This document shows positions 8,633 to 18,189 of a stretch of DNA of 64,000 bases, one piece after another. This DNA comes from Thermoplasmatota archaeon (GTDB taxonomy: Archaea > Thermoplasmatota > Thermoplasmata > Thermoplasmatales > Thermoplasmataceae), in assembly GCA_023379355.1 (NCBI GenBank), contig JAMCUD010000016.1:3218-67217 (forward strand), in the 5' to 3' direction. Made by a program: the position numbers and the translations under genes. Numbering within the stretch: position 1 is the first letter of the stretch; each line of letters begins with the position of its first letter. A model generated the notes under the pieces. It saw nothing but the letters and a program-made list of their open reading frames with translations, ran no database searches and was not told the DNA's origin.

Positions 8633-9283
8633 GTGAATGGAATTTCAGACCAGTACACATGTGGAATGGATGAAGCAGGACGAGGTCCGGTACTGGGACC
8701 AATGGTTATAGCAATAGTATGCGGGGCTCGGGATAAACTGGCGGGAACTGGAGCAAGGGACTCAAAGATGCTTCCCCCGGCGTCCAGGGAGAGAATAGCC
8801 GGGAAAATAATGAAAGCGGCTCAGCACTTTGATAAGATAATCATAGAGCCCAATGAAATCGACCGGCAGATGGAGCTGACAACCCTTAATGAAATTGAGT
8901 ACACATTTTACATGAAACTGCTGTCCAATTCTCCAGGTCACTGCAGGGTGTACGTTGATGCCTTCGATGTCAGGGAAGATCGGTTGCAGGCAAGAATGCG
9001 CCTGGATTCAGGCAGGGAAGTCATATGCAGGCATGGAGCGGACAAAATATTTCCGGAGGTTTCAGCAGCATCAATTATAGCAAAGGTTGCGAGGGACAGT
9101 GAGATTGAAAAACTTCATGAAAAATATGGTGATTTCGGTTCCGGTTATCCCAGTGATCCAAGGACAGTGAAGTTCCTTGAAGACGCCATAAGGGATGGAA
9201 TCGACATAGGAGGAATTGTAAGGAAAAAATGGAAGACATACATAAACCTCCTGAATAGCTCAAGCACTGAGAGGTTGTTCTGA
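8633..9283 (+). CDS. rnhB: Ribonuclease HII
   Basis: 216 residues, start GTG. Catalytic carboxylates are in the family motifs: CGMDEAGRGPVLGP (Asp13, Glu14), VYVDAFDV (central Asp) and ASIIAKVARDSEIE (last Asp), with the YGDFGSGYPSDP loop that recognises the RNA-DNA junction. It removes RNA from RNA-DNA hybrids and single ribonucleotides from DNA. Length is typical of archaeal RNase HII. It is divergent from GGPP synthase across a 50-bp gap; the GTG is supported by a TATA element 26 bp upstream. Confidence 0.94.
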   Translation: MNGISDQYTCGMDEAGRGPVLGPMVIAIVCGARDKLAGTGARDSKMLPPASRERIAGKIMKAAQHFDKIIIEPNEIDRQMELTTLNEIEYTFYMKLLSNSPGHCRVYVDAFDVREDRLQARMRLDSGREVICRHGADKIFPEVSAASIIAKVARDSEIEKLHEKYGDFGSGYPSDPRTVKFLEDAIRDGIDIGGIVRKKWKTYINLLNSSSTERLF

Positions 9284-9318
9284 TTTTGTTCGTTGAATCG
9301 TCCTAAGCTAGGTGACAT

Positions 9319-9326
9319 TAATATAT
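9319..9326 (+). promoter_or_regulatory. TATA box of the TPR gene
   Basis: TAATATAT is centred about 25 bp before the ATG at 9347, implying a leaderless transcript for the TPR-XPD gene pair. Confidence 0.5.
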
Positions 9327-9346
9327 CCCACAGTCCTCAGTGACTT

Positions 9347-10042
9347 ATGTCAGATCTGTTCAAACCCACTGGGGATTCAGAAAAAGCTGATGATTACAAC
9401 GAAAGGGGAATCTCATATTTCAACCTCAAAAAATATCCTGAGGCAATAAAGGAGTTCACCAAGGCTATCAAGCTAATATCCAACGAGCCGGATTTCTATT
9501 TCAACAGAGGGCTCACATACTATTCGATGAAAATGCTTGAGCAGGCAATAAAGGACTATTCAAAGTCAATAGAGCTCTACCCGGATCATGCTGATTATTA
9601 CAATGCACTGGGGTCCGCCCAGGATGATATAGGTGAACTGGAGGCAGCATACAAAACCTATTCCAGTGCGATCAGATTGGAGAACGATATACCTGATTAT
9701 TACTACAACAGGGGCAATGTTCTCTGGAAAATGGGAAAGAAGGAAGACGCTCTCTCTGATTTTGACAGGGCAGTGCAGTTGAACTCCACAGACCAGATCT
9801 TCATCTACAGAAGGCATGAGCTTCTCACCAGCATGGGAAGGTATGAGGACGCCATCAGGGACCTTGACAGGACCACCGAACTGTCACCGTCAAATTATCA
9901 GCTTTATCTTGCAAAGGCTGAAATATATGAGAAAATGAAGGATTTCAAAAAGGCGCTGAACGCACTGGAAGAGGCTGAAAAATATATTCCGGACCCTACC
10001 ATGATAAGTGAACGGAAGGAACAAATCCAGTCAAAACTGTGA
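9347..10042 (+). CDS. Tetratricopeptide-repeat protein
   Basis: 231 residues made almost entirely of about six TPR units, from residue 14 to the C terminus, each with the usual small-Gly/Ala-Tyr pattern (for example NERGISYFNLKKYPEAIKEF and FNRGLTYYSMKMLEQAIKDY). There is no signal peptide or TM segment, so it is a cytoplasmic protein-interaction scaffold. The partner is unknown. The XPD-type helicase gene begins just after its stop, so the two are probably cotranscribed, but that does not prove a physical interaction. Confidence 0.85.
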   Translation: MSDLFKPTGDSEKADDYNERGISYFNLKKYPEAIKEFTKAIKLISNEPDFYFNRGLTYYSMKMLEQAIKDYSKSIELYPDHADYYNALGSAQDDIGELEAAYKTYSSAIRLENDIPDYYYNRGNVLWKMGKKEDALSDFDRAVQLNSTDQIFIYRRHELLTSMGRYEDAIRDLDRTTELSPSNYQLYLAKAEIYEKMKDFKKALNALEEAEKYIPDPTMISERKEQIQSKL

Positions 10043-10043
10043 A

Positions 10044-11927
10044 GTGAGAAGGGGTTTGTCAGGATCTTTTTCTCTGAGGGATTATCAGTTAAGAATTTCT
10101 AATTTTATAGCTACTTCCCTTGAAAAGGGGAAGTCTGTTGCAGTAGAGGCTCCCACAGGTACTGGTAAGACAATCATTGGACTGTATTCTGCCATAAGTT
10201 TCGCTAAGGAAAAGGGGCTGAAGATCGTATACCTCACCAGGACAAACTCACAGCAGGATCAGGTTATAAATGAACTCAGGGCCATGAAGGGTGAGTTCAA
10301 CATAAAAGCGCTTGCCTTCCAGGGGAGGCACAATCTGTGTCCTCTCTACAGTGAGGTTGAGGAGAAGGATGATTTTTCCTCTGATGCACTCTCACGATTC
10401 TGCAACAGCAGGAAAAAGAAGGTAATGGAGGGGAACCAGGGTGCATGCCGATACTTCAACTGGAAAGTGAGGGCAAAGGAGACTGAGTCCTACATATTTA
10501 GCAATCTGCCAAAGGTAGAGGAATTCTCTTCATATGCAGTGGAGCATGAATTCTGTCCATATGAGTCTCTGAAACATGCCGGTTCGGAGGCAGATCTTGT
10601 GGTGATGCCCTATGCTTATTTCCTGAAAAGGGAAATAGCAGACAGGTTTCTTTCCAGATGGGGGGTATCAAGGGAGAACCTTATGCTGATACTTGATGAG
10701 GCCCATAATCTTCCGGATATTTCAAGGGACACATCATCGTACTCACTTAGCATAAACCAGATAAACATGGCAGAGAAGGAGGCGAAGAATGCTGGCGATC
10801 CATTTCTTGTTGAGAAGATGAGAAGCACTGATTTCTGCGAGGCATTGAGAAATGGAATACTTGACATGATAACTGACCTCCTGAAGGAGAGGGAGGAGGC
10901 AAGGATCAGGTATGATGACCTAACAGGTTACATTGCAGCCGGTTCAAGGATTTCAAGGGACAATTTCCAGAAAATGGTCTCTGCGATGTATGACCTGGGG
11001 GAGACCATATGTGACATCAGGGAAAAGGAGGGGCGTGTCCCCAGATCCATGGTACTCAACCTAGCTGCACGCCTGATGATATGGGCTGACAATTCAGAGG
11101 ACAGATTCGTTCAGATACTTTCAAGGGAACAGGAGGGGAACGTTGAGTCGTTCTGTCTTGAACCACAGGAAATTCTTGAACCTCTCAGGGAGTCTTACAG
11201 CATTCACATGTCAGGGACCCTTGAACCCTTTGAGGTATACAGGAACGTAACAGGATTCAGGGACATGCCACTGATGAAACAGGAATCCATCTTTCCCGAG
11301 AGGAACAGGCTCTTTCTTTACGATGACTCCATAACCACAAAATTTGATGAAATGGATGAATCTGCCATAAATAGGATAAGCAAGAGGATTTCCGAGATCG
11401 TCTCTTCAGTACGGAGGAAATCTGTGGTTTTTTTCACATCCTATCGCCTGATGGAGACTGTAATGGACAGAGAAATGGATATTGATCCCCTTATAGAGCA
11501 GAGGGGAATGAAACAGGAGGAACTGATGAGACTGATCTCCAGGTTTCGTCGATCCAGTAAACCACTTTTTGCAGTAATGGGAGGGAGAATATCAGAGGGG
11601 ATCAATTTTCCTGGGAATCAACTTCAGCTTGTAATTGTTGTCGGCATACCCTATCCGAGACCGGATGCAAAGCAGAAAGCACTACAGGCATATTATGAGC
11701 ACAGGTTTCATAATGGGTGGGAATACTCTGTTACCTTTCCTGTGGTTGTGAAACTGAGGCAGGCAATGGGAAGACTCATAAGAAGCACAGATGATACTGG
11801 GGTCGCTGTAATACTTGACAAAAGAGCAACTTATTTTCAGAAGTATATCCCAGAAATGAGATTATCCAGGGATCCTGGTGAAGATGCCCTTAATTTTTTC
11901 AATGAGATCGAAGGAAACCCGAAATAA
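10044..11927 (+). CDS. XPD/Rad3-family Fe-S DNA helicase
   Basis: 627 residues from the GTG immediately after the TPR stop. Motif I is EAPTGTGKT (36-43) and motif II is the DEAH box at 218-221. Four Cys at 99, 120, 135 and 171 lie between motifs Ia and II in the pattern that holds the 4Fe-4S cluster of XPD. The C-terminal half has the second RecA fold, including QAMGRLIRSTDD (motif VI). This superfamily 2 helicase unwinds DNA 5' to 3' in repair. A longer in-frame ATG at 10008 lies inside the TPR gene and would add 12 unlikely residues. Confidence 0.92.
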   Translation: MRRGLSGSFSLRDYQLRISNFIATSLEKGKSVAVEAPTGTGKTIIGLYSAISFAKEKGLKIVYLTRTNSQQDQVINELRAMKGEFNIKALAFQGRHNLCPLYSEVEEKDDFSSDALSRFCNSRKKKVMEGNQGACRYFNWKVRAKETESYIFSNLPKVEEFSSYAVEHEFCPYESLKHAGSEADLVVMPYAYFLKREIADRFLSRWGVSRENLMLILDEAHNLPDISRDTSSYSLSINQINMAEKEAKNAGDPFLVEKMRSTDFCEALRNGILDMITDLLKEREEARIRYDDLTGYIAAGSRISRDNFQKMVSAMYDLGETICDIREKEGRVPRSMVLNLAARLMIWADNSEDRFVQILSREQEGNVESFCLEPQEILEPLRESYSIHMSGTLEPFEVYRNVTGFRDMPLMKQESIFPERNRLFLYDDSITTKFDEMDESAINRISKRISEIVSSVRRKSVVFFTSYRLMETVMDREMDIDPLIEQRGMKQEELMRLISRFRRSSKPLFAVMGGRISEGINFPGNQLQLVIVVGIPYPRPDAKQKALQAYYEHRFHNGWEYSVTFPVVVKLRQAMGRLIRSTDDTGVAVILDKRATYFQKYIPEMRLSRDPGEDALNFFNEIEGNPK

Positions 11928-11980
11928 CACCATATAGGCACAAACTTATCTATGGTGATTAAATGTCCAGATGGATTTAA

Positions 11981-13786
11981 TTGGGCCAAAGTCATATCCG
12001 AGAGAGTTTTGCATCCCTGGGAAGAACCCTCTTGAATCGTGAAGAGGTTTCAAAGTGGGTTATAGTTGGAACCCTTATTGGAATTATAGCGGGTCTTGGT
12101 GCAATAGCACTCTACTTCTCAATCAGACTGGTGACTGAGTATGTTCTGACAGGAATTACTGGATTTGTGCCTCCATCGAGTGGAGCCTCCGGTGGAACCG
12201 CCAGCTACACTCTTGGGCACTATGACGCATTTCTGATACCTGTATCAACAGTGATAGGGGGTCTTGTCTCTGGATTTCTCGTGTACCATTTTGCCCCTGA
12301 GGCTGAGGGCCATGGAACAGACGCAGCAATAGATGCCTTCCACAACAAGAATGGAAACATAAGAAGACGTATCCCGCTGATCAAACTTGTTGCCTCAGCC
12401 TTCACCATAGGATCAGGTGGAAGTGCAGGAAGGGAAGGGCCAACTGCTCAGATTGCAGCAGGATTCGGGTCTTTTGTGGCTGACACACTGCACTTATCAG
12501 CACATGACAGAAGAATAGCAATGGCAGCTGGAATCGGTGCCGGTATTGGCAGCATTTTCATGGCCCCTCTTGGTGGTGCGCTGCTTAGCACCGAAATTCT
12601 ATACAGGCAGGATTTCGAGGTAGAAGCCCTGATACCTTCGGTCATTGCGTCGATAATTGGCTATTCAATCTTCGGTTCAATATTCGGATACCATTTTCTC
12701 TTTACAATACCATCATCCTCTTTTATCGGTTTCATTCATCCGGTTTCCCTCATACTCTATCTTCTAGTTGGAATACTGGCTGGACTGGCGGGGGTTCTCT
12801 ATGTTAAGGTGTTTTATGGAGTACAGGCTTTATTTGGAAAACTAGGGCGTTTTCCAAAAATGCTGAGGCCGGCCCTTGGTGCACTGATAGTAGGAATAAT
12901 TGCCATCTGGGTTCCTCAGATTCTTGGGCTCGGGTATGGATGGATACAGCAGATTTTCTTTCAGAATCTCTCACTTCTTCCTCTTTATCTTCTCATACTG
13001 GTATTCTTCCTGAAGATAGTGGCCACTTCACTGAGCATTGGTTCTGGAGGTTCCGGGGGAGTCTTTGCTCCTGGACTAACCATAGGTGCATTCCTTGGAG
13101 CATCAATCTGGCTCGTATTCCATCAGTACTTCCCTTTCCTGAATATAGCGGAGGTGACGATAGTATCCATGATTGCGTTCTTCGGAGGCATATCAAAGGC
13201 GCCGATTTCTGTCCTGATTATGGGAACAGAAATGACCGGGGGCTTCGGGCTGTTCCTTCCACTGATGCTGGCAACCATAACCTCATATTTCATCTCGGGG
13301 AAAAAATATTCAATATACAGGGCCCAGGTTCTTAACAGGGCCACCTCCCCTGCCCATATTCAGGAATATGAAAAGCCAATCATGGGTAACATAAAGGTTG
13401 GGGATGCAATGAAGACTGAATTTCCATTCGCGACACCTGACATGAATCTCTCTGAGGCTTACTCCCTCATAACCTCAACACCCACGAAGATAATACTGGT
13501 TCTGGATAATGGAAAACTGGAGGGGATGATCTCCATGGAGGAGATAATGAGCCAGGATGAGCCAGGATCTCAACTGGTCAGGGATCACATGATCAGGAAC
13601 GTGAAGACTATTGATGTGGGCGAGAGCCTCATTGACGCAATGAACGTTCTTACAAGCTCCACTGAGGGTAAAATTGCTGTAACAGATAAGAGGAAGGGTG
13701 GGATGGTGGTTGGATCACTGAGCTTCACAGACATTGCTGCCTCATATAACAGGGAGTTGAGAAGGTTCAGGGCAAATCCAAGATGA
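11981..13786 (+). CDS. ClC-family chloride channel with C-terminal CBS pair
   Basis: 601 residues, start TTG. The ClC membrane domain (about 25-455) has the anion-pore motifs GSGGSAGREGP (144-154, gating Glu152) and GSGGSGGVFAP. Two CBS domains follow (about 460-595), which usually bind adenine nucleotides. After the second selectivity segment the sequence reads STEILYRQDF: Ile206 occupies the place of the proton glutamate (E203 of E. coli ClC), as in channel-type members. It therefore may be a passive anion channel. It is monocistronic. Role inferred: chloride or anion balance and pH homeostasis. Confidence 0.92.
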   Translation: MGQSHIRESFASLGRTLLNREEVSKWVIVGTLIGIIAGLGAIALYFSIRLVTEYVLTGITGFVPPSSGASGGTASYTLGHYDAFLIPVSTVIGGLVSGFLVYHFAPEAEGHGTDAAIDAFHNKNGNIRRRIPLIKLVASAFTIGSGGSAGREGPTAQIAAGFGSFVADTLHLSAHDRRIAMAAGIGAGIGSIFMAPLGGALLSTEILYRQDFEVEALIPSVIASIIGYSIFGSIFGYHFLFTIPSSSFIGFIHPVSLILYLLVGILAGLAGVLYVKVFYGVQALFGKLGRFPKMLRPALGALIVGIIAIWVPQILGLGYGWIQQIFFQNLSLLPLYLLILVFFLKIVATSLSIGSGGSGGVFAPGLTIGAFLGASIWLVFHQYFPFLNIAEVTIVSMIAFFGGISKAPISVLIMGTEMTGGFGLFLPLMLATITSYFISGKKYSIYRAQVLNRATSPAHIQEYEKPIMGNIKVGDAMKTEFPFATPDMNLSEAYSLITSTPTKIILVLDNGKLEGMISMEEIMSQDEPGSQLVRDHMIRNVKTIDVGESLIDAMNVLTSSTEGKIAVTDKRKGGMVVGSLSFTDIAASYNRELRRFRANPR

Positions 13787-13841
13787 TCCTATCAGGGAAG
13801 CGAAATTTCGCTATATGTATGTAGAAAAGTACTAATTACAA

Positions 13842-13849
13842 TTTTTAAT
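13842..13849 (+). promoter_or_regulatory. Putative TATA box of the GNAT gene
   Basis: TTTTTAAT sits about 24 bp before the ATG at 13870. Confidence 0.35.
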
Positions 13850-13869
13850 CTAACAGGTACTGGTGTAAC

Positions 13870-14331
13870 ATGGCAGTGAACTCACACTTTATCCAGGGCT
13901 ATATAAGGGAATTCCAGAAGGGAGACCTGTACGAAGTAATGGAGATAGCCCGGCAGTCTTTCTCAGAGTATTATTCATCAAATCTGATCATAGACCTCTA
14001 CAACGCCTGGCCAAAGGCATTCATGGTCTATATCCTTAATGACAGTGTTCAGGGGTTCATCATAGGTTCCAGAAACCATGAGGGTGAGGCAAGAATTCTT
14101 CTGCTGGCCGTGAAAAATGAACTCAGGGGAATGGGCATCGGCAGATCCCTGATGGAGCATTTTGTAAATTTTGCCATTCAGAACCATATGATCAGTATTC
14201 GGCTGGAAGTGAAGATAGACAATGAAAATGCCATAACCTTTTACAGAAATTTTGGATTTGTTATAACCTCAAGAATAAAGGGATATTACAGCGATGCCTC
14301 TGATGCATTTACTATGTGGAAGATCATTTAA
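13870..14331 (+). CDS. GNAT-family N-acetyltransferase, RimI/Ard1-like
   Basis: 153 residues covering one GNAT fold. The acetyl-CoA pyrophosphate loop is NELRGMGIGRSLM (about 98-110) and the distal helix has DNENAITFYRNFGF, followed by GYYSDASDAFTMWK, which resembles the end of RimI/Ard1 enzymes. Those acetylate protein N termini; the single archaeal Nat has a broad N-terminal specificity. The exact substrate cannot be read here, and a small-molecule acceptor is possible. Confidence 0.82.
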   Translation: MAVNSHFIQGYIREFQKGDLYEVMEIARQSFSEYYSSNLIIDLYNAWPKAFMVYILNDSVQGFIIGSRNHEGEARILLLAVKNELRGMGIGRSLMEHFVNFAIQNHMISIRLEVKIDNENAITFYRNFGFVITSRIKGYYSDASDAFTMWKII

Positions 14332-14425
14332 AACAGCAGGAATAAAGAAAAGTGATCTCTGACAATTTTATTCAAATGCATTAAGAATATGTGTTCAAAA
14401 AATGTAAGGAAAAGCAGAAAGGGGT

Positions 14426-15631
14426 TCAGAAAACCGATACCTTTCCTTCTACAAACATATTTGTCAGGCTGTGAACATTCTTGACTCTCTCCTCAGCGAG
14501 GTTTCTTATGTTATTCTGGAGCTTTGAAGGGTCAACATTGTCTGCATACATGACCTGAATGCTGGCAACATGTGGGTCATCAATCCTTCTACCTATCTGG
14601 GATACGATCCTGACATGAACTTCCTCAACATCACCCTGGTGTTCTTTGACAATGTCGTGAGCAATCTGGTTTGAAAGAACATTGTAAAGTTTACCCACAT
14701 GAGTGACAGGATTCTTTCCGGCAGCCGCTTCCATACTCATTGGCCTGTAGGGTGTTATAAGGCCGGTTACCCTGTTTCCTCTTCCCACTGATCCATCATC
14801 TCCATTCTCCATGGAAAGACCTGTGACAGTGAGGTAATGCCCAGTTCCTTTTCCTTCCTCTTCATCTGCAGTGTTAATGAATATCTTCACTTCTTTGTCA
14901 GTAACCTTATGGGCGTTCTTCTGGACAAGTTCCCTGAGTTCCTCCTTTACAGAAAAATACTCCGGGTCTGTCTTTACAAATTTGTCTACATATGCTGCTG
15001 CAATTGTGAGGTTGATCTTGTCTTTGCTCCTGAACCCCATCACTTTGATATCATAGCCGATTGCTGGGAGTTTTGACTTCAGTTCCTTTCCGTTTATGTA
15101 GCGCTCAGTCTCATAAACAAGTCTTTCTGTATCCGTGAATGGCGCAAAGCCAACTCCGAATGAGGTGTCATTGGATCTGAGCTTTGAGGTATCATATAAC
15201 TCTGTGAGGTCGACGGAACCATGCCCGATCCTGCAGTCTATCATGGTGTCTGCATCAAGATCAAGGTGCGGGAAATTCTGGCTGAGGTAATCCCTGGTGG
15301 CCTTGATTGCAATTGACTTGAATGGGATCCTGTCGTTGCCAACCTTTGTGGTAGCCCTTCCGCTGAGCAGAATATATGTAGGTTCCAGTACAAGCCCTCC
15401 TCCGAACTTCGGCGCCGACTGTCCTCCGACTATCTCAACCTGATCAGTGTTGTGGTGCAGAATCTTGTTATATTCTTTCAGGTAATATTTGCTGAGAGCT
15501 CTGCTGACAGACTCAGCAACTCCATCCGAAACACTGTCCGGATGTCCTATGCCCTTTCTTTCCACAATCTCAACTTCTCTCTTTGCTGTCGGTGTCTGTG
15601 TGATTTTTTCAACCGCGATATTTCTTTCCAT
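14426..15631 (-). CDS. mat: Archaeal S-adenosylmethionine synthetase
   Basis: 401 residues, the divergent archaeal methionine adenosyltransferase class. Visible motifs: ERKGIGHPDSVSDGVAE near residue 25, HHNTDQVEIVGGQ, KFGGG, IGHGSVDL and GRGNRVTGLITPYRPMSMEAAAGKNP. It makes SAM from methionine and ATP. Length matches the family. A TTTTAAAT element about 27 bp upstream fits a leaderless start, although AGAGGA also lies close to the ATG. It complements the MTA phosphorylase and MetE-like genes elsewhere in the window. Confidence 0.95.
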   Translation of the reverse strand: MERNIAVEKITQTPTAKREVEIVERKGIGHPDSVSDGVAESVSRALSKYYLKEYNKILHHNTDQVEIVGGQSAPKFGGGLVLEPTYILLSGRATTKVGNDRIPFKSIAIKATRDYLSQNFPHLDLDADTMIDCRIGHGSVDLTELYDTSKLRSNDTSFGVGFAPFTDTERLVYETERYINGKELKSKLPAIGYDIKVMGFRSKDKINLTIAAAYVDKFVKTDPEYFSVKEELRELVQKNAHKVTDKEVKIFINTADEEEGKGTGHYLTVTGLSMENGDDGSVGRGNRVTGLITPYRPMSMEAAAGKNPVTHVGKLYNVLSNQIAHDIVKEHQGDVEEVHVRIVSQIGRRIDDPHVASIQVMYADNVDPSKLQNNIRNLAEERVKNVHSLTNMFVEGKVSVF

Positions 15632-15774
15632 TATTTTCCTCTTGTTGTTGGGGATTTAAAATCAATCATAAATGTTTTGTATCATCCAGCCAGAATTACT
15701 GAAAAGCCAGAATAATTACTGCCGATAATTTTTTACACAAAACGGTCTCATTGCATGGGTATTCTGAAAATTGA

Positions 15775-15782
15775 TTTAATAA
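15775..15782 (+). promoter_or_regulatory. TATA box of purH
   Basis: TTTAATAA is centred about 24 bp before the purH ATG at 15802. Confidence 0.45.
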
Positions 15783-15801
15783 AGATGGGCATACCACTTC
15801 A

Positions 15802-17304
15802 ATGAACATTCTTGTAAGCGTTACTGATAAGAATGGACTTGCTCCCTTTATCACAGGAATATTGCCAAAGGTTGAAAAGATCTACGCAACGGGTTCAACA
15901 CAAAAATATCTGGTCGATCATGGAATAGATGCCATGAACACCTCAACTCTGACCGGATTTGACGCTCTTCTCGGCGGAAGAGTTAAGACTCTCCACCCAG
16001 CCATATTTGCAGGAATACTTGCCCAGTCAGATGAACAGAGTTCCAAGGAGCTCCAGGAGAAGGGATTCCCTCGGTTTCATCTCGTCATATGCAATCTCTA
16101 TCCTTTCCATGAAAAGGCAGCTTCCGGGAATGTCGAGGAAATGGTGGAAAATATCGACATTGGCGGGGTTTCATTAATCAGGGCTGCAGCCAAGAATTTT
16201 TCAGAGGTCATTATCGCCTCAGACCCATCGGATTACATTGGCATCTCCGAGGAACTGAATCAGACGGGACAGGTGTCAATGGAGTCAAGAAAGAGGCTTG
16301 CCCTGAAGGCTTTCAGGCGCATGGCCATTTATGATATTGAGATTTACCAGAAGCTCTATGAAACCTTTTACAACTCCGTACCAAAAACTCTCTTTAAGAT
16401 CGGGTTTGAAGGTAAGGAACTTAGGTATGGAGAGAACCCCCAGCAGAGAGGCTTCATATTTTCAGATGGAACAAGCATGGGTATAGCAAATGCCACCATA
16501 ATACAGGGCAAGGAGCTTTCCTACAACAATCTTATGGATTCAGATTCTGCATACGAAACAGTACTGGAGTTTCAGGAACCCACTGCAGTTGTGATAAAAC
16601 ATAATACCCCATGCGGTGTAGCCTCCGCCCCATCCCTTCATGAAGCCCTCAGGAAGGCAATCGATGCAGATTCCGAGTCAGCTTACGGATCTGTAATAGC
16701 ACTGAATGGCGAGTTCGACGCAGAATGTTTCAGGGAATTCTCAAAATTGTTCGTTGAGGTAATAATTGCGCCTTCATACTCCCAGGAAGCACTGGAAATG
16801 CTGAAAAAGAAGAAGAACCTCAGGGTCCTCCAGGTGAGAATGTCACATGATGAGTCCCTGAGAATCCGTTCCATATCAAATGGACTGCTCGCACAGGAAA
16901 GACTTAATTCCAGCCATGGACCGCTGGAACTGAAATCCGGAGATTACCCGGATGCTGAAACCCTCAAGGATCTGGAATTTGCATGGAAGGTCGTAGCCCA
17001 CTGCAGAAGCAACGCGATCGTGATTGCCTCACACGGGCAGACCTTAGGAATAGGTGCAGGCCAGACATCAAGGGTCGGTGCCATGAGGATTGCCCTGGAA
17101 AGGGCAGGGGACAAAAGCAGGAACGCTGTCCTCGCATCGGACGCCTTTTTTCCCTTCTATGATAATGTAGAAATCGCAGGTCAGGCAGGCGTCTCCCACA
17201 TCATACAACCTGGGGGGTCAATAAGAGACCAGGAAGTTATCGAAAAGGCCCAGGAACTCGGCATAACCATGCTCTTCACGTCCACAAGGGTATTCCTTCA
17301 CTGA
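15802..17304 (+). CDS. purH: Bifunctional AICAR transformylase/IMP cyclohydrolase
   Basis: 500 residues. The N-terminal MGS-like cyclohydrolase domain (1-190) contains the GGRVKTLHPAIFAGIL motif, and the C-terminal AICAR transformylase domain has KHNTPCGVA and the terminal TQPGGSIRDQEVIEKA-type segment (HIIQPGGSIRDQ). It catalyses the last two steps of IMP synthesis, using 10-formyl-tetrahydrofolate. Many archaea use PurP and PurO instead, so the bacterial-type fusion is notable and implies a folate C1 pool. The formiminotransferase-cyclodeaminase genes at 23794-25319 could supply that pool. Confidence 0.94.
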   Translation: MNILVSVTDKNGLAPFITGILPKVEKIYATGSTQKYLVDHGIDAMNTSTLTGFDALLGGRVKTLHPAIFAGILAQSDEQSSKELQEKGFPRFHLVICNLYPFHEKAASGNVEEMVENIDIGGVSLIRAAAKNFSEVIIASDPSDYIGISEELNQTGQVSMESRKRLALKAFRRMAIYDIEIYQKLYETFYNSVPKTLFKIGFEGKELRYGENPQQRGFIFSDGTSMGIANATIIQGKELSYNNLMDSDSAYETVLEFQEPTAVVIKHNTPCGVASAPSLHEALRKAIDADSESAYGSVIALNGEFDAECFREFSKLFVEVIIAPSYSQEALEMLKKKKNLRVLQVRMSHDESLRIRSISNGLLAQERLNSSHGPLELKSGDYPDAETLKDLEFAWKVVAHCRSNAIVIASHGQTLGIGAGQTSRVGAMRIALERAGDKSRNAVLASDAFFPFYDNVEIAGQAGVSHIIQPGGSIRDQEVIEKAQELGITMLFTSTRVFLH

Positions 17305-18189
17305 TCAGTGAATCGTCATAATTGCAAAGGCAAGAAGAAATCCCCCGATGGCGCCGGAATTGATCAGCGGCAGGCCCGGAGCAGGCCTTGAGGAGATGCC
17401 GAAGAAGAGTATGATCATTCCTATGGCAGCTCCAATTATGGGAAGTCCGATGAAGAGCAAAGGGCGAGAAGGCTGGAAAAGAGCCGATGAGACAACCATT
17501 ATTGCGGGGAAAACTGTGTCACCAAATCCAAGGGCAATCACATCACCCCTGCTCCCCGTCTCTCTGGGTTCAAAAGTTAGATTATCTGCAGACGCCCCCT
17601 TTCTTGTTGGATAAACAAAAAGCATGGGAAGTCTCTGTTCCACAGAAATTTTTGCAAGGCTGATCATGTGTTTTGTCCTGTAGACCGATATATAGTCATA
17701 AAGGGCAAATACAGCCAGAAAGACCACAGAAGCCCAGACACCTATTACCTCCGCCCATATGGAGGCAACACCGGCAGTCATTATGAATCCAACAATGTTG
17801 GTGATATACCACCTCTGATATTTTATCATCAGAAAGGCCAGCAATACAGCAGGTGCTATGGATATTATGTAGTACTGGAGCAGCGTATCCGCTATATAAA
17901 GCCCCAGAATGCTGAAAACGTAGTAGACAACGAAAGCGGAAACAGCGATGAAGAAATATCTGATAACATTGGCTCCTCTTCTCCTTCCAATATATATTAT
18001 GGCAATGGAGAAGACAACGGCTGCAATAAGATAGTAGATTATATATCCGAATCCACTCGTCGGGGATGGGCTAGGGGGGCCACTTGGAATTGATGTTATC
18101 GTTTCAGATATGAAGATGGCCAGGAGGGAAGCAAACACGAACGTTGAAATGAGGAGTATCTCAGGAAGCGTGTTTATTCTTTGACTCAT
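17305..18189 (-). CDS. Presenilin/signal peptide peptidase-like aspartyl protease (A22 family)
   Basis: 294 residues with about nine TM segments. The two intramembrane catalytic aspartates are in FALYDYIS (Asp165) and ALGFGDTVF (Asp224), matching the YD and GxGD motifs, and the third conserved site reads PAPGLPLIN, a variant of the PAL motif. These proteases cut TM peptides inside the bilayer. It overlaps the 3' end of topA by 29 bp on the same strand, so it is read after topA. Its stop abuts the convergent purH stop. Confidence 0.87.
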   Translation of the reverse strand: MSQRINTLPEILLISTFVFASLLAIFISETITSIPSGPPSPSPTSGFGYIIYYLIAAVVFSIAIIYIGRRRGANVIRYFFIAVSAFVVYYVFSILGLYIADTLLQYYIISIAPAVLLAFLMIKYQRWYITNIVGFIMTAGVASIWAEVIGVWASVVFLAVFALYDYISVYRTKHMISLAKISVEQRLPMLFVYPTRKGASADNLTFEPRETGSRGDVIALGFGDTVFPAIMVVSSALFQPSRPLLFIGLPIIGAAIGMIILFFGISSRPAPGLPLINSGAIGGFLLAFAIMTIH

